From: Serinus canaria
Taxonomy: Eukaryota > Chordata > Aves > Passeriformes > Fringillidae
Direction of reading: 5' to 3'
NCBI RefSeq assembly: GCF_022539315.1
Contig: NC_066315.1
Coordinates: 99,367,990 to 99,431,989 of the forward strand
Length of the DNA: 64,000 nucleotides
Position numbers and translations under genes: made by a program. Position 1 is the first letter of the stretch. Every line of letters begins with the position of its first letter. The notes under the pieces were generated by a model. That model was not told the DNA's origin, did no database searches, and saw only the letters and a program-made list of their open reading frames with translations. Of the stretch, positions 22,040 to 33,812 are shown piece by piece.

Positions 22040-25000
22040 CTGGAAGAAAAGTAATTTGTTTAAGATAAAAAAAAAATCCCCAGCAAGATTACATTACCCC
22101 TTTCCACCCACACTGTGATGAGTTAATATATTTAAAAAACCCTCTTATTCCTTTTCACTTCTGAGGAGAGGGTCATTTTTGTTACTTCTTTAGAGAAAAT
22201 CCTCAATGGACAGGAAACTATTGACATGTTGGCAGGACCAGAAATCACATTCAGCAAAGCAGACTGACATCCTGCTAGATGCTTACAGGCCTTCTGCAAA
22301 GCCATCACTCAAACCATCCCACAGTACCACAGAAAACAACTTGGATTGTTGTTTGATTTGTTGCCTGGGAGCAGCATTCCTGCAGCATAAACTCACCTCA
22401 TGTCTCACCTTTGTCATTCACTAATACAACCGTGTGTGTATCTGCAAGCCACAGACTAAACCTGATTAGAGCAGAAGCTGAACCATCACATTACAGTGGG
22501 TACTCAACAGCAAAAGAGGTGAAGCAGGAAAATTACTGCTGGCCAAGCTGCAAGCTTTAAGAATTCTCAGTTCACAGCTACTTTATTTCTACAAACTTGA
22601 TAAAATCGGCATTCAAGTATATAGTGCTGTGTAAGAAACAGTACAGATCCATAAGATAACACCAGGCAAGCATCAGAGGTTGACAATGTAAACTGTGGAT
22701 CTTCACAGGGAAAGAGGAAGTCATATTTGATTGGTCATTTATTCAATTTAGTTGTAACTGCATCTTCCATTCTGCAAGAAACAGCAGGGACACAAGTACT
22801 GAGAGCTACATTTGAGTCTCATTCCCCAGAAGTTAGGAGGGCACTCAAGTATGATGCTGAGGCATTAGGAAGCAGTACAAAAAAACTGGAACCATTCCAA
22901 GACTGGAATGGGATCAGTTTCTGAAGATTCAGAAACCAGAGCAGTCTCTCATCTGAAAAAAAAAAAAAAAAAAAGATTTTCTGAATTCTTGTCTAAGAAA
23001 ACATGCAGCTGTGAACCCTCTGCTTCTATTCACATGTCCTTTGAGCTTAAGCAGAGAAGGAAAAAATCTTCTTCCTACAAATTAATTTTCAACCCCACTG
23101 TCATGAAAGGTCTGCAGTTGAAACCCAATGCCTCAGCATAGCAGGATACCCTGTGCTTAGAGCCTGCGAAGCCTTTACAGAACACTGTACCCTTATTCAT
23201 GCTTCCCACACGTGCCACTGCAGCCTGTTCTTCCTCCAGCGACAGAAGAGGCCAAGGAGCTTTGCAGTTGCAAAGAAAGCTGCACCTGGTGCTGGGCTTT
23301 GAGCAGCTGCAGTGTGTCACTTGCACACAGGAGCAGTTGCCACTTAAGCCACTGAGCAAGTTATTTGCTGAAGGGGACATTTGATCCTTCAGTGGGACAC
23401 TACAGGGAAACACCACCAGGGGAAATGCACTAATCAGACCTGGCAGGCTTCCAGCCCCTCCCAGCATGAACAGCTGCAGCATTTTTCAGTCCTTTCCCTC
23501 CACACTCCGCATGTGGGCTCGGGCAGAGGGCATCAGAGTTGGCAATCTGCAACTCATTAGCAGAGGGACTGCACCAGGATCCTGACATCCTGTCTCTGAT
23601 TTCAACAGCAAGTTGAGACAGGCCATGCCACTGTTGTGTTCAAGGGTACCCAAGGTTATGTCTTCTGTCACCCTGATCTTTGCTAGCAGACTGCCACCCC
23701 ACCCTGGCAGTGACACTTCCCTTCCAGCTCAACCCTGCAGCATAACAGAGCTTCCAGAAGAACTCCACAGCTACTCCAGCTGCTTGCCAGCATCGCTCCT
23801 TTCTCACCAGCTGCCCTGTCTTGGCAGGGAGGCAGAATTGTCACTTCAAACTCTCCTTAGCAGCACAAGTTCCAGTGCTGATACTCAGTTCCATAGCAGG
23901 CAGGCAGAGATCAGAGTTTGTTTTGGCTCCAGAGAGTTTGACAAACATAAGAGCTGGAGGAATGCAGATGTCCAAGGGCAAACCTCTGCTTTGAAGAAAC
24001 CCTAAGGAAATCTGTGTTACAGGTGGGTGTAGCACGTAGCTGGATAATCACTCCATGCTGACCAGAGAGGAGTCTTGTCTCCAGCCACACCAGCTGTAGC
24101 CTGAAAGCTTAAGGACCACCCAAGTAGAGTGGAGAAGTCAGTGAGACTGAAGGACAGGGAAGATCAGCATTACAGCACTAATCAGCATACCTGCATCAGG
24201 AGAGGAAGGACTGCTTAAAGACTGCTTCATCTAAAGGCCACATGTCACTCAGGACAAGTCAAAACATCACTGATGACATAGACATCTGTCAGGTCTGGTC
24301 CTCAAGTAATAAAATGCAGCACACAATTGTGTCTCAACCAGAAATCAAAGTCAGGCAGAGAAACTTGGGGTTGCAGCTTAAACAGCTGTCAAAGCACAGC
24401 ACCTCTGGGAAGGGGTCTGAACTCAGGAGTCTCCTTGAGCCAGGGCAGAACATAGCTGATCTTGACAAGGCACCAACTTTCAACTCATTGCTGAAAACAG
24501 TGAACTGGACAGGTATTATTTTGCCCTGAATAAGACAACTTTTCCCAACAGGCAGATCTACCAAACTCACAGCCCACAGCAGGTCAGTCCTGCAGGAGAC
24601 AGTGGTCCTTGACAGGCTCCCTTCACAAGCCTAGAGACCACACCAGCTGGCTCAAGAACAGTGATACCACAGTTTTACTACAGATGACAAATCCACATTA
24701 GGAGAGCAGAGAGTCATCTCTCTTCCATTTTCCTTTGCCTCCATGTAGCTCTAGTGGTGAATCTGGCAAACAGGAGCTGCATTGTCTGAGCAAGCTTTAA
24801 GACCCCTAACATTAGATCTCAAATTCCTTTCATTTCATCCCCTTGAAGTCTCCTCTTCAAAGAGCTTCTCTCCCCAGCCTCCTGCATTCTTCAGACAAAG
24901 AAGTCAAGGAAACATGAGGAAACTCTCTCAGCAGAACAAAGAAACCCTACTTACACCCTTTCAGTAAATACAAGCTGATAAGAGCTTTGCCTCTGAGGAA

Positions 25001-28000
25001 ATTTAGGATTCAATCATAAAAAGCCAAAGAAGTTTTTTTATCAGCCAGCTATGCATGCACCTTACAAAGGGTCAGCATATTGACCAATAGGTAAGAAATA
25101 AAAAGACTGATTTTATCAACACACCTGCTTCACAGAGCCAATGGCAAACACAGATTTTTACATTAGCTCTTGCCCAGCAGTGGAAACACACTCACCGTAA
25201 TACACTTTTAGCTCCCATGCATTTGATGTCGTATGAGATAGAGTAGATCTCATAGAAGGTTGCCTTGATGTTCAAGCAGCCAATAAAATCCTTAGGGTTC
25301 AGTTTGTAGAGATCAAATGTGATGTTAGCTACTCCCATTTTCTTCTTTTTTCTCACAGAGACAACTCCATTTTTTGTCTGATTTAAAAAGAGAGAGACAG
25401 TTTGTACCACGACACAGGAAACTGCAGCAAGACAATTGTTAACTGTGCAGATCTTCAGAAGCACCTTTGCTTGCTCCAGTCTCTGGGCTAGTTCTTTGTC
25501 AATTCTAAACTAGAATTAAAAGCATTAGCACACAGAGAAGGAGGTCTGTAGATCATGTATTATTTTTCAAGTCCTGAACAGGCTTCTGAAGTTTTTCAAA
25601 CAGACACTAAAATTCTAGAGTAACAAAGCACCTCCTGAATATTTATTTTCTGTAGTAGGGCTTCTTCAGAGTACACTGAAGACACAGGTAATACCACTGG
25701 ACCATCTTCCTGCCATTCATTTATCCTGGTACATTCTGGCTTCTCTCTGAGGCAGCGAGGTTAGGCCACCAAATAAGCAGGATGACACCAGGTCCTTCTG
25801 CTTAGTCAGGAACACAATACTGATGAGCACTCTTGGAGACAGCTACAAAGATGACATCTGTGAAAAGTCAGGGACTCATTTCAAAATCTGGCTCACAGCA
25901 TCCCTTTCTTCCTATTAAAAAGAAAAACAGGGAGGGAACCACTGCTGATCAGGCCAAGGGTTTAATAATGAGATTTTAAGAGGAAAAGCAAAGGAGAGGG
26001 AGCATAGAAAGTCATCTTCCACCTTAAATGCACCCTCTTTTACTGAGAGCAGCCCTTGTCTGCTGCGGGGGTGTGCTTCAGGAAAGGAAAATCAAAAAGC
26101 AAATAGCAAAGAGAACCCATATCCACAGAGACATCTAGTGGATACACGGGATCCTCTGCTCAGCACATTCCACTCAAGGTTAACGACCTGGCAGCTGCCA
26201 GGCTGTTTTCTGCAGGCTAAATGAAGCAATGAAGTTGTGCAAGACTGGGCCTTTTTGTACTTGACACCCCAGCCCTCAGACAGTGTCCTGATAAGTCAGA
26301 CAAAGTTAAACACAGCAGTACATCATTAGCCAGCAATTTTATGCCTGTTTTACTTTGATAACCTCCAAGCTCCAGCCACAGGGTCCCCTATCAACAACAG
26401 CTCTGGACATGTAGGAGCAGTTGGTGTGCTTGGAAGCATCTCCCCACACCCCATTAGCACCAGAATATTTGGATAAAGCAGGACAGGGCTGGTGCTACAC
26501 CCCAGGTGATTGGTGAAGCTGTGACAATCCCTCTGTTGTCACTCAGCACATTCTGCAGAGGGGCTGCCTCCAAACTTGTGCTGCTGCAATGCCAGACAGG
26601 AGACAGGGGAAAGGAGCAAGGTGGAGTCACACCCTGGCTGCAACTCCTTTTCTGCCCCTGGAGCCCTTGCCCCAGGTGCAGAGCTTGAAAAACCAGTGAG
26701 GTATTGGGGGGAAAAATGTAGAAGCTGCCCACACTGCAGCAGGAGGCTGGGAAAACAGGACCACATGATTGAGCTGTATGTGTGCAGGTACAAAAATTGT
26801 GTCCCTGACTATAGCCAGCTCTGCAGCTGGTAGAAAATATTCTGATGCCAGCTTTTCAGCAACAACCATCTCATGGAAAAACAGCTAGGAGCTTGACTCT
26901 ATGTTATTAATGTACAGATGACTATTTCCCCATAAAAGAACAAATCAAATTCTGAATTAATATGATTAGAAGGCTAAAGCAAACCAGTTTTAATAGTTCT
27001 TAAAATCCTTAGGCATGAAGATGAATATTAGGTTCTGATGCCAACTTCTTGCTATTTGCAAAATCCAACAAGGCATTTTTCTAACTATCATTAACTATTA
27101 CTGCCTTCAGATGGCAGAACTTGCTTTGTATTACTTTATTTGAGCATTTTTACAGTCTAAATCTTTCAAAGACACTGTATTTTTTTAACTTCAGAGTCAA
27201 AGCCCTAATTTTCTTCATGTTACAAAAAGTCTCAAATATTTCTGAGCTTCTCCAAAAGCAGGGTATTTGTCCTGTAAGTCTTTTCAGTTGTAATGTTTTA
27301 CTTCAATTCCTGATGGATTTTGCCAACAGATCTATGTCCAAACAAGGGACAATAAGAAATAGGAACTTGATTTTTCATCCAGGAAGGCTCAACAAGGAGT
27401 TTACACCGTACCTCTGCAGAGGAATTTTTCTTCCTCTTCTCCCCTCTTTCCAACAGTTTCAGCAGCCACAAACATTCTTCCATCCATTTCTACTCACATG
27501 AGGGAGAAGCAGTAAACACTTACTGGTGTCCATTTCTGTCCATTTTCTAGAACCATGAAGTGGGTATTGTCATCCAGGGACTTGAAGAACTCTTCTGTGT
27601 CCACAACTGTGCCATCTTCTTCCAAAACCAGAGTAACTATTCCAGCAGTTATAACAAAGGCATCCAAAGTCTGAAAAAAAAAAAAAAACCCAGGAGATTT
27701 TAGCATTCTAAAGAATCATTTCATATTGAGACTCACTTATCTGAAATACTTCCCTAGTGATGTTTGTTTGGTTTTTTTCCTTGTTTTTTAGAAGAACAAG
27801 AGTCTGTGGGCTGTCTTTCTGGGATACTGTATTTCCCTGTGAGCCTCATTCAGTCAGAGTGGGACTGTTTGCTGTACCTTGCTGAGGAGCTCTTGCAGGC
27901 TGCTTGCGACAATTCCCTTCCGGCTGCTGCGGGAGGCGTTGGACACACGGAAAGGGCGCCCTGCAGGCATGAGAGGAGGGAACAGGGTCTGTTTGGTTAC

Positions 28001-31000
28001 TGCTCCTACAGACGCTCCCATGGATATGAAAGATCTAAGACAAATAAAAATTCAGAGTTACAAAAGCAGTCGTGTCAAGTACTGCAAGAAGGAGGAAGAC
28101 TGTTGACATAATCACATTATACAAGTAATTCACAGATCACATTAAGACCCTTGGAGCCTAATTTCAAAACTAAATACTGCAGTGCCCTACAGATATGGTA
28201 TCTCTGCACTCTCTCTTGCCTGTGACATTTGGAAAGATTTTTAAAATGAATACAATTTCAAGCAGACACCTCTAGCTCAGCTGACGTCAAGGTTGCAATC
28301 ATAGTGAAGCTGATGGGCTGTAAAACTGAATTGAAAAGGCAGCAGCTCTTACTGCTTTCAGTTACTTAGCTCATTCTCTTCATTTACAAGATAAACACTC
28401 AGGGAGATACATAATTAGTCAAAAGCAGTCTTGTGTGTTAAGATATGGGTTTGTTTTAGGAAGTCTGAACATATTACCCATATTGAAAGCACCCCTTGGC
28501 AGAATGTATGCAGAGCTTTGTGATACAGCTACACTTGACTTCGAAGAGTCAAGGCACTGGTTTGTAAATTATATCTGCAGCCTATAAAACTCCATCTGGT
28601 TTTGATAAGAAGAAAATAAGTGGCTTGTATCAGAAGGAGTTAAATGCAATCAAAGTTAATATCCAAGTACATAAATACATAGTCTGGGAGCAGGCTGCCA
28701 GCAAGGCTGGAAGAATTAAAACACTTTTAGAAAGAGATTTAAATTTTTTCTGGGCAATTGCATATTTACCTTTGGTAAACCAAGCACATAACACCAGTAA
28801 CAGCCTACTCCCAACACCCATGTACAGATCTGCTCTCATCTACACCTAGTGACAATTTTTTCTGCCAAATGATAATGGCTAAGTCAATACTCAGCCTGCC
28901 AGAATTGGCATTTTCCCCTACACCTGGGAAGGGCTGATAGCTAAGTCTTTCAAAGGGAGGCAATATTTTGTCTCCCACACTCCTGGACTTTACCCTCTGT
29001 ATATACCTTTGGCTCCTTCATGCTGAATTGCTCAGGGGTGGGAAAGGGATGCATCCCCACTTTGTTCTCCCACATAGGTGTAAAAAGTCAACTTTATGTA
29101 GTAAAACCTATTCTCAGAGACTTTCACTGAGGATAGAGTGAACTGCCAGCCTTTCTCTGCAACCAGAGAGTACATACAGGACTTCATAGAACAACATACA
29201 AGGAGATGGTATAAAGTTACCTGACTTAGAATGTCCCAGTCACATCTTTTGTGCAAATCCTCACCAACCGTGCAGAATAAATATCTTTTCCACACCTCTT
29301 ATCTGGTCTATAAGCATCTTTTTCGAATGCACAGAATGTCATTTTTGTGCCTGACCAGATTCAGATTTCAGCAAATAATTGGTTTACTGATCCAATTCTG
29401 AACCACTCTTCTGGGCTATCACCTTTCCTCTAAACAATAAGTTTACACCTTCCACAAAAACTCCTTAGCATTATTGGAGCTTTAATTCTTTTAAAGGAGG
29501 AGAACATTCAGCAGTTTCCTTCCAGCTCATGCTCTTTGTTGCTAGTCCTGGCTAGAGAGTGGCTCTCACCATTTGCCATTTACACACACATGGCTGATGG
29601 AAACCTCTGTCCTCCCTATGACAAAGCTGGAGAGCAAGAGCAGCAGCCTAACTTTCAGGAAACAAGCTGTTTTATATTAAAGAGCTAATGAGCCCTTTTC
29701 CTCCTGGAAAAGGGAGAGGGCCAGGGATGTGGACATGGAGACAGGAGCACTGACAAGGGCACTGAAGCTCCACAGAAGGGAAGCCTGCTAGGACAGGCCC
29801 TGTTTGCCAATCTCTCTGCTGACTAAGTTAATGGGCCCCAATGACCCCACTGGTCGTGGGCAGCTCACATTCTGAATCACTGAGTCTCTCCTGCAGGAAG
29901 GAAGCCTGCTCATCTACTTAGGGGCTGGTGACACCACTTCACAGGGCACCCTGATGGCAAAAAGTGCAGCACTGGGCTTTCAAGAGCTTTCACAGCTGAT
30001 TACACCTCATTGCCTCTCACAAATTTGAAAATTTGCATGTAGAATAGCAACCTGAGTGATATCCCTGTGAGCACTCCAATTTTTTTTTTTTTTTTTGGTT
30101 TTGTTTTGTTTTGTGAGAACAGTCAATATCAGTCCCATTAAAAAGTTCGCTTTCCCACTCCTTAAGCCAAGCTGTCATTCACAAAAGACAAAGCATAAGG
30201 GTAACAGCCAAAACATACGCTGACAAAGAATGAGAAATGTTAGGGATACAGCCCGTGGGCAGGACTTGAGCCAACAGGGCTCACCCCAGCCAACTCTACA
30301 AGCTGTACTTCGAAGCTCTGAGCAGAAGTTCCCCAAGGAGTCAGGATCAGCCACCCCACACTTCTGCCTAGTTCTATCTAAAGTCAGAGCAATAAAAACA
30401 AACAGATAAATAAACCAGGGCTTACATTATTGCCACCAGTCACTGAACAGGAACGATCTGAAGAAGTTATTTAACAGTGGTGAAATTTCACCTACATATT
30501 GATAAAACCTGTCAATATCATCTTTAAACCAAGCCTGCTTATGAACAAGTTAGTCTGGGCTCCAGGGCAGGCTGAGATTTCAGCTAATGAGGAGACACAA
30601 AGAGGATGATGAAAAGCAGCAAGATAAACAGAGTGTGAACCCTTCCATTTCTGGGCCTATTGCTGAAAGCTTGTTTTTATTTTGTGTGCCACTCTCCTTC
30701 CTAGATCATAGGATTAAACAGGCCAGCCTACATTCAGAGCTCTTAGAAAGATCCATTCTTGCTGTAGTGGTCCTCAAAACAAAGTCAAACCAATTCCTGA
30801 TACAGGGAACTCCTCTCCTAGACTGGAGTTACCAAAAATAATTTCCTATCAAAAGCTAATCAAGCTAAGTCATGAAACAAGTGGTGGAAATGAGCTAAGG
30901 TGCAGTTGCTTTTACTAGAAAGTTGAGTGACACGTTAAATACAGACAAATCACTATTGTTTAATCAATCTTTAAAGCCAAAACGTTCAAGTCCTAGGTGT

Positions 31001-32024
31001 TCTCTAAAAGAAGAAGGAATCTCACATCTGCTGAAAATACAAAATTATTTTATACTTGAAAGATCAAATACCTTCAAACCCTAGCATCTTATCCAGTTTG
31101 TTTTGGATAGCTACAACCTGCTGGAGAGGGCTTTACAAATGCCGCCACAAGCATTCACTCCAGTGTCAAATCGGGTGGGAGAGATGAATGAATTCTTTAT
31201 GAGGACACGGGGATTAAAAGCCTGCCTTGAGCCCTGCACACATATTTCACTCTTTATCTTTGTTTGCAATATGTCCCATATGTTTGTCTAAGAATGTGGT
31301 GCAATGGTCTTCAGCCTCTCTCAGAAAAACCAACGTTGCACAACACGCTCCAGGATACGGCACGGATTGATTTTTAGGTTAGGGTTCACTGGCAGTGACA
31401 GCAGCAGCAACAGCCAGGCAAAGCAACAGAAAACAAAAAACCCAAAACAAAATAGAAAAAGGTTGGGAATTAGTCAGGACACTCGGGGTTCAACCAGGTG
31501 GCAGCGTGGTTCTCCTGCTCAAACACGAACTGTGGAGCCGCCACAAGCGCGGCGGCAGCGGATGGGTTTCCGAGCAGCGCACAGCGCTGTAGCTCCCCGG
31601 ACGCGACGGGCTCGGTGACAGCATCACCGGGCTTGTGGTCAGCAGCCTCGGGTGCCGAGAGGCCGCTACGCCTCAAAGGCATGTAGGACTCCTGCCTGTG
31701 CTTCCCTCAGCAGGGCTTCAGCCGCCTCGCAGGGCTGCGACACCGTCCTGACCTGTTTCTCCCACGCAGCGTCCATCGGGGTTAATCCCCCACCAGCCCC
31801 GCCCGCCCCGGCTGCCCTCTCACAGCGCCCTCTGGAACCGAGCGAGGGCCGCCCTGCCCCGGGGACCTCCGGCAGCCGGAGCCGAGAGAGGGCTGCCCAG
31901 CCCCGGGCACCCCCGGCAGCCGGAGCCACCAGCCGGCATGGAGAAGGAAGGGCATGGAGAAGGGGCGGGAGCGTGCCCGCACTCACCGCAGCAGCGATCC
32001 CACGCAATCCCGTGCCACCTCCAT
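21907..32024 (-). CDS. CIDEA: CIDEA, cell death-inducing DFFA-like effector a
   Basis: CIDEA sits at lipid droplets and the ER, promotes lipid transfer and fusion between droplets, and is abundant in mammalian brown fat. Five coding exons are visible: 31987-32024, 27878-28034, 27524-27670, 25196-25377 and 21907-22039. They join in frame to 218 codons (human 219). The N-terminal MEVARDCVGSLLR resembles human MEAARDYAGALIR. The CIDE-N domain (about residues 38-114) contains RPFRV and LVLEEDGTVVDTEEFF. The CIDE-C domain contains FDLYKLNPKDFIGCLN (135-150). The amphipathic droplet-binding helix follows at about 169-183, then AAQITGQF (184-191) and an acidic tail. Two differences from human stand out: a basic RKKKK linker (123-127), and Gln179 where human has Arg175. 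All splice sites are GT-AG and there are no breaks, so the gene looks functional. Confidence 0.97.
22040..25195 (-). other. CIDEA intron 4
   Basis: Intron of 3,156 bp with a 19-nt A run (22956-22974). Open frames of up to 135 codons (minus strand, 23075-23482) have no recognisable domain. No exon-like segment was identified. Confidence 0.7.
25196..25377 (-). CDS. CIDEA: CIDEA coding exon 4
   Basis: Encodes residues 115-174 plus two bases of Arg175. It holds the linker with SVRKKKKMG and most of CIDE-C (NPKDFIGCLNIKATFYE, SISYDIKC). The acceptor is AAATCAG|ACA and the donor is TTACG|GTGAG. The linker is unlike the human one, while CIDE-C is strongly conserved. Confidence 0.97.
25378..27523 (-). 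other. CIDEA intron 3
   Basis: Intron of 2,146 bp. Nothing recognisable beyond ordinary noncoding sequence; short open frames at 26450-26870 on both strands are not related to known proteins. Confidence 0.7.
27524..27670 (-). CDS. CIDEA: CIDEA coding exon 3
   Basis: Encodes residues 66-114, the core of CIDE-N, including LVLEEDGTVVDTEEFF and ENGQKWTP. The exon is 147 bp (49 codons), the same as human. The acceptor follows a T-run of about 15, and the donor is CCA|GTAAGTG. Confidence 0.97.
27878..28034 (-). CDS. CIDEA: CIDEA coding exon 2
   Basis: Encodes the end of Arg13 and residues 14-65, with PPLMPAGRPFRVSN leading into the CIDE-N domain and ending SSLQELLSK. The acceptor is TGTCTTAG|A and the donor is AAG|GTACAG. 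Confidence 0.95.
28035..31986 (-). other. CIDEA intron 1
   Basis: Intron of 3,952 bp; its 5' part lies in the promoter CpG island. It contains a 17-nt T run at 30080-30096 followed by GTTTT units. No coding exon or mobile element was recognised. Confidence 0.7.
31987..32024 (-). CDS. CIDEA: CIDEA coding exon 1
   Basis: Encodes residues 1-12 and two bases of Arg13; the donor is CG|GTGAGT. The short exon was recognised by similarity to the human N-terminus and by phase agreement with exon 2, which begins with the A completing the Arg codon. It lies in a CpG island. Confidence 0.92.
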
Positions 32025-32072
32025 GGCCTGCCCGAGCGCGGGGCAGCGCCGGTCACGGTGCTTAAGTGCAGC

Positions 32073-32081
32073 GGGCGGGGC
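32073..32081 (-). promoter_or_regulatory. GC box upstream of CIDEA
   Basis: GCCCCGCCC on the minus strand, about 50 bp upstream of the ATG, is a consensus Sp1-type site. A CTTAAG sequence at 32061-32066 might act as a weak TATA substitute. The transcription start is not determined. Confidence 0.45.
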
Positions 32082-32260
32082 TCCTCCTCCGGCCCTGGCC
32101 CCTCCCTGCCCGCCTTCCCCGGCGGCACCGGGAGCCGTGCCCCGGGACAGGGAGCACGGTCGGGACAGCCCCGGCGGGCCTCAGCGCCTGTCCGCTGTCC
32201 CAGGGATGCAGCAGCAGGTGGCAGGGAGAGCGCTTTGGGAAGGGATGTTTCTTCAGGAAG

Positions 32261-33759
32261 CCCTGTGGTTTATCTCGGAAAGGAGAGGAAAGGTTTTGTT
32301 CAGCGTGTGTGTGGGATGCGTTCTACGCGTTAGCTACTTACAGCTCATGTAACAGTGGAAGCCAATCTCATTTGCGGCCGCCCGGCATTAGAGCAAATCA
32401 ACAGATTAAGTGTCTCAGCTTCTGATTTTAGGGCCTGTGAATAAGCTTAGAGCTCGGATTATTGTATACAGTAGTGGAGGTATTTACTGTTACTCCTGCG
32501 GGCAGGGGAGCAGTGGCTTCTGTTTACTACATAGGAACAAAGGCAGTGTTTCCTGTTCACATGGACACAAGTCCTTCACAGTCCTTTTGGGCTCTGGAAC
32601 CAGGCTCTGTTGCCTACAGCTGTCCAGCAATTATTGAACAGGAAAAATAGAGCCAGGAGCATCAGGACCTGCCTCAGGTAACAGCCTGACCTAGGGCCGG
32701 GATCTGCACAGGAAACCTTGCCATTGCTGATCAGGGCATGGCTCCAGAAGCCCTTGTCACCAGCACTCAGGTTACCCCTAGGGTCAGGAATAATCGGTTA
32801 CTTGGTTGCCTGAATTGCTTTTCCTGTTTAGGGTAGAAAGGACCACTCAAGATACCTCTTACAGTCCAGGTATTTTTTGCAGGCAGTCTGACATCAGCTA
32901 GATGTCTTCTTCAGTCCTCAGCATTTGGGACCTTCACCAGCTATTAAGAATTCAACTTTTTTGGTCCAGGGCAAATTGCTTTCTTGGATGGCATCTCCTC
33001 TCCAGCCTGATGAAACAAATAGCTTCTTTCTTCAGAGCACACTCTAGACCAAGAAACTTCCCCCTGGGAAGCTAAGGCCAGACTTTTATCTCTTCCTCCT
33101 CAAGCTGCTTAGGTCTTGCAAGTGTCGTAGGGATCCTTCTCATATGTTAACCCCTTCCCCCCCTGTTTCCTATAGCATTTAGTTTTGTTACTCTTCTGCA
33201 GCTAGTCCCTGACAACATGTCAGAGAGAGCAGGAAGTGAGGGGCAGTTTATCATTCTCGAGCACTGGGCTCCAAACAGCCAGCTTTCCCCTGGATCAGTA
33301 TCTTGTGGTGGATTGTGGGGCACAGCTGATGTTGAGTCTGAAAAGTGATGCATTTTTAAGGAGTTCTTGACAACAGTTTATCTACTGTCACAAACTTGTG
33401 TGCACACTGCAGCTTTTCCTGCTGTGGAGGAAAAAAAGAAAGAAGGTGTTTGTCAGATGGTCTGTCTCCTCCTCCGTCTGTGGAAAGGAAGGGAGAGTGC
33501 CCCTTAGAAATCTTATGGAAATTGCACTAACTTTAGGGATTTTTCTGAACAGGCTGGGATACAAATGTCTGGAGCAGTGAAGTTTTGGTCTTGCAGAGGT
33601 CAGTTTTTCTCTGGTCACGTGGCTGTCCCCAAAGTCCTCTGCAGAGACGTGCAGCCAGCGCATCCCCTGCTCAGGGGATGTGCAAGGCCTGCCACAGCTC
33701 TGAGGCAGGGGCTGTGTGCTTTGCAAGGACAAGCTCCTCCAGCAGCATTAGTGCTTCAA
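32261..33759. other. Intergenic, upstream of CIDEA
   Basis: Sequence between the CIDEA CpG island and the octamer-containing inverted repeat. No gene or mobile element was recognised. Confidence 0.5.
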
Positions 33760-33812
33760 TTTGCATTAGTTGTTGTAACTAATGCAAACACAGATGCCTA
33801 ACTAATGCAAAC
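33760..33812. repeat. Inverted repeat with octamer motifs plus a third direct copy
   Basis: Perfect 12-bp arms TTTGCATTAGTT (33760-33771) and AACTAATGCAAA (33777-33788) with a 5-bp loop. A third copy, AACTAATGCAAA, is at 33800-33811 with matching flank (ACAGATG/ATAGATG), so the right arm is duplicated with a 23-bp period. The left arm with its flanking A forms ATTTGCAT, the POU/Oct octamer. It lies about 1.7 kb upstream of CIDEA. Confidence 0.8.

Larger units (their letters stand above)
31500..32260. promoter_or_regulatory. CIDEA CpG island / promoter
   Basis: A sharp rise in GC and CpG density covers CIDEA exon 1, its upstream flank and the start of intron 1. Within it, a block with the core CCGGCAGCCGGAGCC occurs twice, at about 31869 and 31914, a roughly 45-bp direct duplication. 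Long open frames here on both strands reflect composition. Confidence 0.8.

Noticed and set aside
31652..32425. Overlapping frames of 110-137 codons around CIDEA exon 1
   Set aside because: They are GC-rich promoter shadows; the supported coding sequence is the 38-bp exon 1.
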